Below, one piece after another: positions 46,805-58,271 of a stretch of DNA of 64,000 bases. The notes below the pieces were generated by a model. That model saw nothing but the letters and a program-made list of their open reading frames with translations. It had not been told where the DNA came from and did no database searches. Positions within the stretch are counted from its first letter, which is position 1. Each line of letters opens with the position of its first letter. The position numbers and the translations under genes are program-made. Source of the stretch: Deroplatys truncata (Eukaryota > Arthropoda > Insecta > Mantodea > Mantidae); NCBI GenBank assembly GCA_030765065.1, contig CM060984.1, positions 99,119,488 through 99,183,487 of the forward strand, in the 5' to 3' direction.

Positions 46805-47881
46805 TGAAGATGTAGAAGTTATTGTTTATGTTTAACTGCCCCACGTATGGGAGCCAACTTGAGAAGGTGTTTTGTTTACGTAATTTATTGTTACCTAAGT
46901 TATTAGCCTCACGCTTGAGAAGCCAACTTGAGATAGTTATTTGTTTACGTAATTGAGAAAGTGTTCTGTTGTTGAAGTTTGCACTACGCTTTTGGCGTTC
47001 ATTTTGAAGTGGATTATTTCTTACGTAATATGCTACTACTTATGAGAAGCTGATTTTTGAAGATGTATTTTTGTTGTTACGCTCCAAGTGTTAAAATATT
47101 ATATTAACTTTGTTATTAAACTGCTTCTATAGGTAGTATTTATGTTTGTTTGCCTCGGTTGCGTCAGTCTTACTTTAGAGACATGTTTCTCTTAATCAGG
47201 GCGTGGTACACAAGAATGTAGGCTTACACAGATTTTAAGTTTAAATTCACTTCTTTTTATTAATCCTTGGCACAAATTAAATAGCACTACACTGATATTA
47301 AGAGCTGTGAGATTCTTTAATTTAAAACTTGCACTTTGTTATTACGTATACTTCATTTTCGTTACACACGAATACGTAATATTTCTTTAGAGAACACATC
47401 TTTCATCTGGTCACTACCAAGATCTGCTAGCAAATGAACATATTTCAACCGTTCAAAACCCGTAAGCTTCTGTATTTCAAGTCTCTGATTGGCTAATCCT
47501 AGTCCAATAGAATATCTGCATTTTACTAAAGCTTTTTCTAGCTGTAGATTGGCTATTTTTAAACTGTCACAGAATTTACGTTATTGCTCTAATCATGACT
47601 AGTAGATAGTATTCAAACTCTCAAACTCATTATTGCCTCAAGGTTACCTCATTGTTAGCAACTTTAAACTTATCATTCTCACAGCTCTTGCATTATTAAA
47701 TTACCTAATGTATTCACATAACACTATTGAACATGTTTACAATAAAAATAAGCATATGCAATGACTGTTACATACATTTTTACAAATTATTACATACATA
47801 TTGCTTCAAGGCGGGCTGTTACTGAATTTACATGTTATATAATTTAATTAAAATTATTGAAGTATTAAAAATACTGCCTCA
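46805..47881. mobile_element. Solo LTR, 1077 bp
   Basis: Begins TGAAGATGTAGAAG and ends ATACTGCCTCA, flanked by ATCG at 46801-46804 and 47882-47885. The host element continues exactly across. Inside, GCCAACTTGAGA...GTTTACGTAATT is repeated at about 46852 and 46921. Two ATTGGCTAAT/ATTGGCTATT elements near 47495 and 47555 are CCAAT-box-like, as expected in a U3 region. Orientation is not settled. Confidence 0.85.
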
Positions 47882-48179
47882 ATCGCGAGAAACAGTTGAC
47901 AATTGACAGGAACTTAAAAGAATGGCCAAGTATTGAAAAATTCCAACCATTAATAACTGATAACTCCGAAATGGCTGATGCCACAAAAAAAGTTGCATAA
48001 AATAAACTATGTTTTAAAGAGCTCTGCATTCTTTGTGTAGTACGTTTTCGTCTATCGCTTAACGCTTACGAGTTCTACAAAATTCCTTCCGAATGAAGAG
48101 GACTTCACAGGCTATTCCCATAATATTTAACATATATATTTTATTTGTTATGTAAGTATCTTTAATGTACGAAATTTTA

Positions 48180-49365
48180 CGAGATGCACTCCAGAAGTAA
48201 CGCATAACACTTTACTGGCGACCGTACATGTTTGATAGCCGTATAGTGATAGTGGGGGATGCAAGATCAAACCTTCTGCTAGCAGCAGGTATGCCAGTCA
48301 GTCTGTTTCTGTGAGTGAATGAAGAAAGGAGCAGCGTGCAATCGTAAAATCCTTTTGTGCAAAAGTTGCAAGCTGCGTTACTATTTGTTGTGAGCTTATC
48401 TTGGTGTGTGGTGATAGTGCCATACATTATAGCAATATGAATAGATGCATGGAAAAGTTTAAAAAGGGAAGAGCGTCCACCAGTGATCTGCCCGCACCGA
48501 TCAGAGCAGGGAAGGTATTGTAAAGCTCATTATGGATGTCCGCCGTGTGACTGTTGAGCAAATTTTTCTTCAAACAGGCTTAAAGGCTTAACTAATAGAA
48601 CAGTAATGATAATCATTAAAGAGACTTAAAATGGCGAAAGTGAGTGCCAAGGATGCTGGACAATGAAAAAAAACATCGAATGATTTGCTGTGAAGAGATA
48701 TTGACAAGACACCACACATTGTATTCTCTTGACAAGGTGATTATTATGGATAAGATAGATCCCTCTGTTGAACACCGAAATGAAACGACAGTCACGCCAG
48801 TGGAAACACGCAGACTCATCGCCTCCCAAAAAATTAAAAATTGCCGCCTCATCTGAGAAATTTCTTTACTCAATATTTGGGGACTTAAAAGGGGTTATCC
48901 TCTCCCATCCCCCTCCAAAGGGCATGACAATCACTGGTGAACGTTACAAAGACATCCTGCAGAACAAACTCATGCCTGCAAATTGCCCTGAACTGATGGG
49001 AAATTTCATTTTGTATCAAAACAACGACCACCAGAATTTCTCCTCGTTCATGGTATTGCGACACTAAGACATCCTCCTAATTCACCTGACCCTGCTCCTT
49101 GTGATTTTTGGTGTTTGACACACTGAAACTTGGTCTTCGTAGGAGGCAATTTTCATCTAGGGGAAGTCTGGGTTCTGCAGTTTACCAGTCTCTAAAACGG
49201 CTACCTACAGAATGCTACAAAAAGTGTTATCAAAAGGGTTAACGCTGGCAACTGTACTTAGACAAAAATGGAGACTACATAGAGAAGTAACACGTGTATG
49301 TCAGACAGCTATGTACAAATAAATAATTTTTAGAATTTTATACCTTACTTTTGGAGTGCACCTCG
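48180..49365 (+). mobile_element. Full-length mariner, dead, inside a HINE-like copy
   Basis: A 28-bp terminal repeat (left CGAGATGCACTCCAGAAG; right reversed CGAGGTGCACTCCAAAAG) is flanked by TA at 48178-48179 and 49366-49367. Transposase remnants in order: MEKFKKGRAS (48450), VTVEQIFLQTGL (48550), KRQSRQWKHADS (48790), GMTITGERYKDILQNKLMPA (48920), YQNNDHQN at the place of YQDNARPH (49013) and HPPNSPDPAPCDFW (49070, catalytic Asp kept). Stops and frameshifts are many. Confidence 0.92.
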
Positions 49366-49646
49366 TAATCAAAATCGTTAGAGCCACTTCTTAGAAAATT
49401 AAAAGTGTCGAACAATCTTTCATGTAAAGGGTAGTTAGGGTTGGGGGATTTTCTTGAAAATCTTCGTACCGCATCTTTGGAAGGTAGTGAACCTAAATAC
49501 CAATTTTGGTATTTTATCGACTTTTCGTTTTTGTGTTATGCTGACCTTTTTCTAAAAATGTTTTTTTTTTTTGGATTTAGGGCCCTCTCGGTATCGAGGG
49601 TTTGGATGGAATGCAATACCTTCTTTACCTACTATGTACGTAGCAG

Positions 49647-50387
49647 AGAAAGTAAAAAAAACTGTTTAAGTGTTTCTTATCTTCTCTTTATCGTTGTAAG
49701 GATACCCCGAAATATTTAAAAATCAATCTTTTAAATCATGCTGTCGAAGGTGAGCCGAATTTTCTGATGGTATTCACTTGAAAGGAGGATCGGATGGTTC
49801 TGTAATAAACACCAACGTGCTCAGGATTAAATGTTTGGATACTAAAACTCAAGCAATACGTCATTCATTTAAACATTCCGGAAACTTGTTTACAGAGGAA
49901 ATCTTTACAAGATGAAGAAGCTAGGGCAGCTGTTAGTAGAACTTCGTTAAGGAGAGAAGCTAAGTTGATGTCCTTCCAGCAGAAGCTTGTTAATGCCGGG
50001 CTTCACGTAAGCCCAGTCTGTAACGTGTAAATTAAAATGTAACCACCAGAGCCGCTGTTCACGTATAGTATTTTACTGCCTTGTTAATAACCCCTAAGTA
50101 AACATCTCTCCAGTTCTTTTCTCTGTAATCTGCAACTTCCATATTACCTAGCTTAAGCTTAAAACTTTAATATAACTTAAGATATCACGTCTTGATGCAA
50201 ATTAATAATCAACTCGGTTACTGCTCAGTAAACTTTGCAGCTCCTAAACTCAAAATTCGTATCCAACTTATAAAGTTAGTGGTACTACAACTTTGTCATA
50301 ACTCTCTGAGGAGCACTAAAAGTGAGTACCAGGGTACAGATCTAGGGACAACCCCTTGGAAAAGAATTAAGAAACTAACAAATATGA
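49647..50387. other. No recognisable feature
   Basis: AT-rich, no coding block or known repeat. Confidence 0.5.
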
Positions 50388-50510
50388 TGTGGTACACTCA
50401 CACGACTTTCTCTACCCGTTTATATATCATATTATTTATGTAAAAACTCACTCTTCTATCCACTTTACCAAATCACGATAAAAATGCTTGCCTAAGAATT
50501 ATTTCAGATT
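50388..50510 (+). mobile_element. HINE-like fragment, CTGATG end
   Basis: GATGTGGTACACTCACACGA, CTTTCTCTACCCGTTTATAT, then a diverged body of ~80 bp before similarity fades. Confidence 0.7.
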
Positions 50511-52267
50511 AGCTTATAAGGTTAAAGAGCACCCATTTGTAAAATTTCTAAAATTTACAACTTCAGCTAGGTTCATTGGAAATGTTAATATCGTTATCAG
50601 GGTTTAATGTATAATATACATACCATGATAATATTTCATGCATATTTTAAATTAGTTCCAGAGATATTAATATTTTACGATTTAGTTTACTCTTTTGAAG
50701 AAACAGCTCCACACGATGAAACTATTTTTATACAAAAACAATATTTTAGACTTGAATTTAGTAGTATATATTAAGAAATTTTGGAGATGAATATTTTGAT
50801 TTTCTACTAGTTTGGGAAAAAATAAATGTTAAATATTAGACTTAAATTATGTTGCTTAAAAATATATACAATATGAATATTATTGTTTAATAACATCACA
50901 ACTAAGCATGTTAATAAAAATTCTCTCATCATTTTTATTCTCTTATAGAAAATTTAATTGATTTATATACCGTGAAATACATCCTGTGAATCAATTTTAA
51001 AATTAGAATGTGCCAACAAATCAAAACCCAGAAAAAAAAGAGTTAAAAAATTAATACGCTAAAATACCACTGTTTCTTATTTTATGCTGTTTTAAGGTAA
51101 TGCATCTGTGAATTTTACCAAAATGGTGGGAAAAAATTTTTAATTGAGGGCTTTTTTTGTAATAAAATAATATGAACTCTAAATTTTAAACAAACGTATT
51201 GTTTTTTTCTACTTGGCATTTTTAAACTACTAATTAACTGAAGCTATAAATGGACAGGCACGCCAAAATTTGAACCTTGCTTTCTCGCAAATCTTTTTCA
51301 GCATTTTCCTCAAAATGTTCCACACGATTGAACATTTTACTAATTTGTTTCATAACTTTTGTACCGCTTCTCATAATTACATGGAAGAAAATTGCCATAT
51401 ACCTTTTATAAATAATTCTCAATTTTGATAAATAAATTATTAACCCTTGAAACATCAAGAATTTTGGAGAGTACAGCAGGTAATAACTTTTTAAAAATAA
51501 TTACAAGTTAACATAACAAATCTGATATAAATGTTTTTGTAAACTCCTCTACTGAAAAACTTAAATTTTTATATGATTATTTTTGAAAATATATAGTGTG
51601 GAGCATTTTTATTAGAACAATGAATTTACACAATAAAAAGTTAATCTTTAAATAAGTATACAAGCCAGAGTTTTGAAACATTACAGAAATATTAGTTATT
51701 GTGCTAATAAGTGACATAAATATTAATAACATATCCTAAATACTGTGGATTTTCCTAATTTTACATATGCATTACCTTAAAACGCATTTATTGCATATAC
51801 AGTCCCTCCTACATCTTTTTCTGCATCCTTTTTCTACAATTTCATAGGAAACTGGACTTAGACAGACTTTGGAATAGCTATATGACTTGCTTTAAATTAT
51901 GTTACAGCTATGAAAGCTACATAGAATTAAAATAGAAGGTTTGTAGCATTTAATAAGACCAAAATCATATTCATGAATTTTGGCCATTTTGGCCTTTGTT
52001 CACGGCCGGGAATCCTTAAGGGAATAAACCTTGAAAATTGACGAAAAATACAGATTTTGTGCAGTTATAAATACTAGCACTTTTAACAGGAATGGATGCA
52101 TAATAGTACACGTATTAAAATCATTATCCGATACAAGAGTGCAGCTTTAAGCTCTAAAATCACCTCTCTACCCTTAAAATACTTTCTTTATTACTTTTTC
52201 CCTGTTCCTCACTTAAATTGCCTTTTGTGGTGCAAACTTTTACCAATTACTTTGAACATCTCACCAA
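50511..52267. other. Very AT-rich stretch without recognisable gene
   Basis: No repeat copy, tRNA head or protein block. This is the longest feature-poor stretch in the right half. Confidence 0.5.
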
Positions 52268-52690
52268 AAAATTCTTCTCTTCCTCTTCTTCTTCTTCTTC
52301 TTCTTCTTCTTCAGGCATTAGACCTCACAATCTGTTGCGTCTCATTGGTCCGACCATCTTTTCTTGGGTCTTCCAACTCCTCTTCCCCCTCTCGGCTTGT
52401 ACTCTTTGAGAGTATCAGTAGTAATAACAATTTCCCCTGGCCGCGCTACGGGCGCTGCGCAAGGTAAGGTTGGTGGTAGGGCTGCTACCTCATTGCTTCC
52501 AACACTGTGTTTTGACCCCAACAGTGAGGATTGCTGCTTCCGCTCTCCAAGCCACTGTGATGTTCACCTAGTCTCACATCGCCTCGTCGACCGTTGCTGT
52601 CTTCGCCGTAACCCTGGCAAGGGGCCCTTACCAGTACTACCTCCCGGGTCAGGAGGACCTGGAGCATCACGTCGGCAGGGTCGCTACTCC
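52268..52690 (-). mobile_element. LINE 3' fragment with GAA tail and GC-rich upstream part
   Basis: The minus strand at 52320-52420 reads EYKPRGGEELEDPRKDGRTN, which with a frame change becomes VGRPKKRWSDQ, a common LINE ORF2 ending. It is followed by (GAA)n at 52283-52312 as a 3' tail. Upstream, 52420-52690 is unusually GC-rich (CCTGGCAAGGGGCCCTTACC) and probably belongs to the same element, but I do not recognise it. Confidence 0.6.
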
Positions 52691-53403
52691 TGAAGTAAAG
52701 TTACCTTTAAGAGAAGCTTATCTGTTACCATCACCAAAGAATTCTAAAACTAAAAATTATCCTTGGAAAGTTTCAGGAAAGAAATACAGTCTTCAGAAAT
52801 AATATTTATTAATTTAAAAATATAAACATAAATATGTATATACTTTTGGGGTTTGTTTTCTAAAGTGATTCATATGTCATATTTTGTAAATCATATGATA
52901 AGTTTATAAGGCAAATATGTTTGGAACAAACATATAAATTTGTTTTCAACATTTTGAAAACTACGCCACAAGGAAATTGTCTATAGATAATTAAAAAGTC
53001 ATAAAGTGTTTATTTTTCTCGAAAAGGGGTTGATATGAAAATTTGGAAATTTTTTTATAGAAAGCATTACATATATCTGATAAAAAATCGAACGAATTTC
53101 GAAAGAAATACAGGTGCTTCCTTTAACTTATATTGTTTATCCACGGATACACACAAGATGCGGAAACGATAATCTACTAATTCAAGTCGCTTCCTATTTA
53201 ACATGAGCACACGCGGAAAAAATGAGAATCCCAATTCTTCAGCTCGGGAAAACTAAAATATCTAAGAATATACTTTGGTCTTCTTATTCAAAAGAGAAAC
53301 TGGACAAGGCAGAACAAAAGTGAAACTTGATTATGTGAAAATAACTACGAAAGGTAAACAAATAGAGGAAACAGAAGAAGAGAGAAGAAACATAAAAAAA
53401 AAA
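52691..53403. other. No recognisable feature
   Basis: AT-rich spacer before a full-length HINE-like copy. Confidence 0.5.
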
Positions 53404-54311
53404 TCTGATGTGTTACACTCACATGACTTTCTCTACTCTTGTACAATCTAATTTTACAAACGCTTATTCTCCATATGGTTCATGTTAATCGAGATATCGA
53501 GATGTCAATCTTATTGGTAATTTTCTTGTAGATGCAAGGGAAATATGTTAGCTTTTAAGCGATAGTCAAATATTTTAACGCTGGTTGCTATGTGGCGCAT
53601 TCCATTCTCTTAGCATGTCCAGGACATAAAAAAAATGAATAACGAATGTGAGAAAAAGTATAAGTATTGTAAAATTTAAGGAAATAACAAGCAATATCTC
53701 GAAAACGGTTCACTCAACAAAAGAAATGTATATGACATAAGTTGTGTATTTTAACGCGATCTACATTTTTTGTGTAGTAAAATTTTGTCTATCTCTTATG
53801 GTTTACCAGTTATGCAAACGTCGTTCACAATGAAGAATACTTTTGGAGACATTCCCAGAAAATTCGAGATATACATTTCATTTCTCATGACATTATCTTA
53901 AACATATGATATTTTCATCAAAATCGTTAGAGCCATTTTTGAGAAAATTAAAATTTTCGAAAAATCTTCCATGTAAAGGGTAGTCTGGGGTGGGGGGATT
54001 TTCTTGAAAACCTTCGTGTCGCATCTCTGGAAGATACTGAACCTAAATACCAAGTTTGGTGCTTATCCGACTGTTCGTTTTTTAGTTATGCTGTTCACAG
54101 ACACACACACAGACACACACACACACACACACAGACACACACACACACAGACACACATACACACACAGACACACACACGGACATGTTTCCAAAAATGCTT
54201 TTTTTGGATTCAGGAGGTCTCAAAACATGTATTTTCGGTGAAATCTCGGTATCGAATTTTTGGGTGGAATGCAATACTTCCCCTACTTACTATACGTAGT
54301 AGAGAAAGTAA
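53404..54311 (+). mobile_element. HINE-like element, full length, long CA core
   Basis: Begins TCTGATGTGTTACACTCACA with CTTTCTCTACTC. The core is ~85 bp of interrupted (CA)n with AGAC units (54097-54178). It ends with the stem TTACTATACGTAGTAGAG and GAAAGTAA. It is close in sequence to the copies at 38673 and 61683, so among the youngest. The 103-codon frame at 54004-54315 is body plus microsatellite. Confidence 0.92.
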
Positions 54312-54708
54312 CTAGAAAGATCGGAGCGCTAAGAAAATTATTAAATGCGGTAAAGGAGACAGAGGAAATGATTATTCCTTTTTAAAGTCTTTGATAACAC
54401 TTTTAACGACTAGAGCATACAGAGACGCTAGCTGAAATGGTTGAGGCGATACTCAAATGAACCCGGGATCCATTGAACTAAGAGTTATCCGGCATTTGCC
54501 TCCTGAGGAGGAAAATATAATTTACTCCAACCGAAATGTTCTGCATTCGAAACAGAAACGCTACCTGACATCACGAACATGGGATGATGGTGTTATGACG
54601 AGACGATAATGATCAAATCGCTAGAGGTGGGCAAAAAAGGTACGAGAAATGCAGTAATGATCATAGAACTGCCGGGTTGAACTTTGGTACACATGTAGAA
54701 AATATCTG
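54312..54708. other. No recognisable feature
   Basis: Short non-repeat spacer. A GATACTCAAATGAACCCGGGATCC segment at 54449 is vaguely tRNA-like but lacks a partner A box. Confidence 0.4.
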
Positions 54709-54867
54709 ATGTGGTGCATTCACACGACTTTCTTTATTCACTCGTCTTGCAAAAGCTTGTTCTTCTATTTAGTTCTTGTTAACAAAGATAAATTTTTATT
54801 GCACATGTACACATTTCGTTGTAGGTATAGATAGCATGCAGATCGCTATGTTATGGATTTGAAATTC
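54709..54867 (+). mobile_element. HINE-like fragment, CTGATG end
   Basis: TATCTGATGTGGTGCATTCA, CTTTCTTTATTCACTCG, TTTCGTTGTAGGTATAG, ending at GATTTGAAATTC where a family B SINE begins. Confidence 0.8.
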
Positions 54868-55140
54868 GTCGTTCTCCGTAGTCTGGGGATACCATGCTAG
54901 CCGAGGTCACGGGTTCAAACCCAAATGGATCTTTTTTCGGGCGTAAAAATCCTTAGCATTGCTTCCTTCGGAAGGGAAATAAAGCCGGTGGTCCAGTGTC
55001 GTAGATTTACGGCACGTAAAGGAACCTCAAGCCTGATAAAGAGGCCTGGGAGCAAAATTTGGTCTTTCACGTCCAATATTATATGGGACGCTAAAGACCA
55101 CAGCAGTTAAAGAGCTCCATAAAAAAACTCAATTTAATTT
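54868..55140 (+). mobile_element. SINE family B, copy 7
   Basis: Head CGTCGTTCTCCGTAGTCTGG and ATACCATGCTAGC, B box GGGTTCAAACCC, full body and tail AACTCAATTTAATTTAATTT. It lies at the junction between a HINE-like fragment and a LINE relic. Confidence 0.88.
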
Positions 55141-56000
55141 AATTTTCTTTCAAATATTAGTAGTTTTTCCAACGTAGCTTGGGTCATTGATCAGGCCTCG
55201 TTGCCATACATTAGTATTGGTTTGGTAAGTGTTTTATATAATCTTATTTCCGTTTCCCCGAGGTCGCGGGTTCAAACCCGGCGGAGGGCAACAGATTATT
55301 TTTGGGGGTAAAAGCACTTAGCATGGCTTCTTTCGGAAGGAAAGTAAAGCCGGTGGTCCCGCGCCGTAGATTTACGGCACGTAAAAGAACCTCAAGCCTG
55401 ATAAAGAGGTCTCACGGTAAAATTTCCAGCATTTCACGCCCAATATAGAATGGGACTCTGAGAACCATAGCAGTTAAGGAGCTTCCATAAATAAAATTCA
55501 ATTTTAATTTTTTATTTTCGTTTTAGAAAGCATCATTTTGTTGCTAAATATTTTCTGAAGAGATAAATACGCCTTCTGGTTCTGATTTCTTCAGTTTCAT
55601 CTTCCTTATTGTTGATAGTCGTTCCTAAGTACCTATTTAAATATTACCTGGTGGTGTTTGTTAATACTGATGTTTCTCCTGCTGTTCTTACTATTTCTCT
55701 TTTATATCATAATTTTGTTTTCTCTTTGTTTATTATAAGTCCTACTTCCTACTTGCAATCTCCTATAATTTTGCATATATTTATATCGTCTGCATATGCT
55801 AGAATTTATACTGATTTGTAATATATTGTGGATTCTACATCAACTGTAGTTTCATAATTGTGTTCCAATACTAAGTTAAACATGGGTACCAGCCTGCCTC
55901 CTTGTTTAAGTCCATTTCTAGTACTGAAACTGCATGTTATATGATTACAAATTTTAATTTGAGATGTGATGGTGTCTATTATAACCTTTACTAATCTTAT
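55141..56000 (-). mobile_element. LINE reverse transcriptase relic with nested SINE
   Basis: The minus strand reads, in order, RNGLKQGGRLVPMFNL (RT motif, ~55900), ILAYADDINICKII with an intact AYADDI catalytic box (~55795), VGLIINKEKTKL (~55740), RYLGTTINNKEDETEEIRTR (~55610), then after the SINE KTEIRLYKTLTKPILMYGNE (~55230) and TLEKLLIFERK. Several stops and shifts are present. The spacing fits RTE/Loner-type ORF2 palm and thumb. Confidence 0.88.
55256..55513 (+). mobile_element. SINE family B, copy 8, in the LINE relic
   Basis: 5'-truncated inside the tRNA head (starts CCCCGAGGTCGCGGGTTC) with a complete B box and body. Target duplication ATTTCCGTTT (55246-55255) and ATTTTCGTTT (55514-55523). 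Removing it restores the minus-strand LINE frame MLSKTEIRLYKTL. Confidence 0.92.
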
Positions 56001-57337
56001 TCAAACTATTCATACAAAAGCTTGTTTTTCTATTTACATCATGTTAACCGAGATAAACGTTTACACAATTCGTTACAGCTACAAGAGGGATAAAGGAAAC
56101 AAGAGATAGGCAAGTATGTTAAAGCGAGTCGTTATATGCCAGCTTTGAAATTCCAAAATTGTCTTTCCATGACACCGCAAAAACAAGTGAATGTGACAGC
56201 AGTTAAAAAATAACAGAGGTATTGAAAAATTCAAAGCATAACAACGGATATCTCCAAAATACCTGATGCCACAAAAAGATTATTTCAAATAAATTGTGTG
56301 TTTTAGAGATCTATGTTTTTATTTAGTAACTTTTTGTATATCCCTTATGGTTTACAATCGTACACAACTGTACGAAATTCCTTCTGAATGAAGATTTTAC
56401 AGGCTATTCTCAGAATATTAAAGATTTGGATGTTGTTTGCAATCTTAATGCATATTTTAAATATATGGCCTTTAAATAAAATCGTTAGAGGCATTTTGAG
56501 AAAGCAAAAAATATCGAAATATTTCCATGTAAGGGGTAGTTTGCGGTAGTTCGTGTCCCATTATCTTTGGAAGGTAAAGGAGGGGCCCCTGAAACCGGGG
56601 CAGAGGACCGCACATCCGGCCCCTTGTGGTTATACCTACCATGACTCATGCAAGGGAGGGATCTAAAGGACGACCAGATCCGAATGACGACGGGCGCAAG
56701 CATGAACGGGATCCCTAAAGTTTCCAGAGTGAACGCATCCAGCGCCGCTCGGGCCCACCCGAGCCTCCAGGGTCCCCAATGGAGCGCCTATCCGAAAGCA
56801 CCCGGAGGCGGGTCCTAAACGAGCTGTCTATGGAACGACGTCAGGAAGAATCCTCCATAGAGCGTACAACCACCGCCCAGCCGCAACCCACCGAACACCG
56901 TCACCTGGTCCTTCATCCCTGAAACAGAAGGCAAGGAAGCTGATGGGTACAGGAAATGAGAGGCAGGGGAGTCGTGGTAGAAGATAAACTACCCCAGAAT
57001 TCGTCTGCCGACCCGTGAACACCACAAAAAACCTATAGATGAGAATGGGTAGTAGCCGGGGATCGAATCTGGGACCTCCCGAATGCGAGTCGCACACGTT
57101 ACCGCGGCGCCACCTGCGGTATTTTTGGAAGATACTGAACCTATATACCAAGGTTGGTATTTATCCCACATTTCATTTTTGCGTTGAATACACACACACG
57201 CGGATCTTTCTCTATAAACATTTTTTTGTTTTTAATACAGGAGGTCGCAAAGCATTTCTTCCGGTGAAATCTTGGTATCGAATTTTTGGGTGGAATGTAA
57301 TATTCCCTCTACCTACTGGGTACGTAGTGGAGAAAGT
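55995..57337 (+). mobile_element. HINE-like element with nested SINE C
   Basis: Lacks the very CTGATG end. Starts near TTATTCAAACTATTCATACA and runs to TTCGTGTCCCATTATCTTTG. After the SINE it resumes at ATTTTTGGAAGATACTGAAC, has a short CA core (ACACACACGCGG), and ends with the stem-like CTACTGGGTACGTAGTGGAG and AAAGTAA. Confidence 0.88.
56574..57120 (-). mobile_element. SINE family C, copy 2, full length
   Basis: The minus strand starts with head GGTGGCGCCGCGGTAACGTG and B box GATTCGATCCCCGG, then GGTTTTTTGTGGTGTTCACG and GACGAATTCTGGGGTAGTTT, matching copy 1 at 14577. It is 547 bp with a GC-rich body. Target duplication ATCTTTGGAAG (56563-56573) and ATTTTTGGAAG (57121-57131). Frames at 56828-57195 are SINE sequence. 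Confidence 0.92.
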
Positions 57338-58271
57338 AATAAGCAAAGAAGAAATGCAAAGTGTGATTTAGAAAATCAACCAAATAAAAAGCGAAAATAG
57401 AAGAGTACGAGGAGAGAGAATAGAAAGAACTGAAAAGAAAAACTTGGCAAAGAAATGCAGGAAGAAAAGGGAAAAGAAGAAGCACGACAAAGGAATTGGA
57501 AGAGGAATGCAATGTCGTACAGGACAAATGCAAGACCACGACTGGGTAGCAGTTAGAAACCTAGCAGTATAATTTGCTGTACAGGCGAGCTGCTGATAAC
57601 TAGCCTAACGATGACAGGTAAAGCCACAGTCTCCAGAGAACGACGATTGCATCCTGATCTGTTGAGGGGCGCGTGAGACTCCGGGGCCCATTTAAATACA
57701 ACGGTCTCTTCATTCCCACAGGATTGTCCTAGTTAATATAGCGCTTCCTGGCCAACTCGGAGCATTCTTTCCGAACCACATCCTCTGAAGAACCTCACAC
57801 GTATGTCAAGGACATAGTTTCACACGCTCTCATATGGAACATAATAAGAGCCCAACTCGTTCGAAAAACAGCAAGAAATATGCAGAACTGTGGTTGAGCT
57901 TCTGCTTCATATACCCTCCTTGGAAAATGGGCATTTACTCGTTTGAGTATTCGTTCGTTCGACAGTTCATATAGCATTGTCACACGTGATCTTCAGTGCA
58001 TTATGGTAAATGAATGTAAATGACGTATTATGTCATGTTAATGCGTTTTTGACATTGTTTCTATCTACTATTACGGTATAAACTTTTGTCATGCTTGCTC
58101 CTGTCATCACCACTAAGCAAAATATATTAATACATTCAAAATTTCTGAGTGGAAAAAAACAACTCAGAGGTATGTGTATAAATATTTAGTTAAGTGAATA
58201 TTACAAATTATATATAAAACAAAAAAATTAAATAATGATTATTCTTTAAACTACAGAAATTGCACAACTCT
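57338..58271. other. No recognisable feature
   Basis: A purine-rich tract at 57360-57540 (AAGAAAAGGGAAAAG) produces the minus-strand Phe/Ser/Leu-rich frame at 57309-57539. Nothing else recognised. Confidence 0.5.

Larger units (their letters stand above)
46567..49646 (+). mobile_element. HINE-like element split by an LTR and a mariner
   Basis: Host segments: 46567-46804 (TCTTATGTGTTCTATTCACA ... TTTTCATGACATCG), 47882-48179 (ATCGCGAGAAACAGTTGACA ... TACGAAATTTTA) and 49366-49646 (TAATCAAAATCGTTAGAGCC ... CTATGTACGTAGCAGAGAAA). Rejoined, they form one ~815 bp copy colinear with the copy at 53404-54311, though its CA core is almost gone. Confidence 0.88.

Noticed and set aside
56828..57195. 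Overlapping minus-strand frames of 107 and 68 codons
   Set aside because: They lie inside the SINE C copy defined by an 11-bp target duplication.
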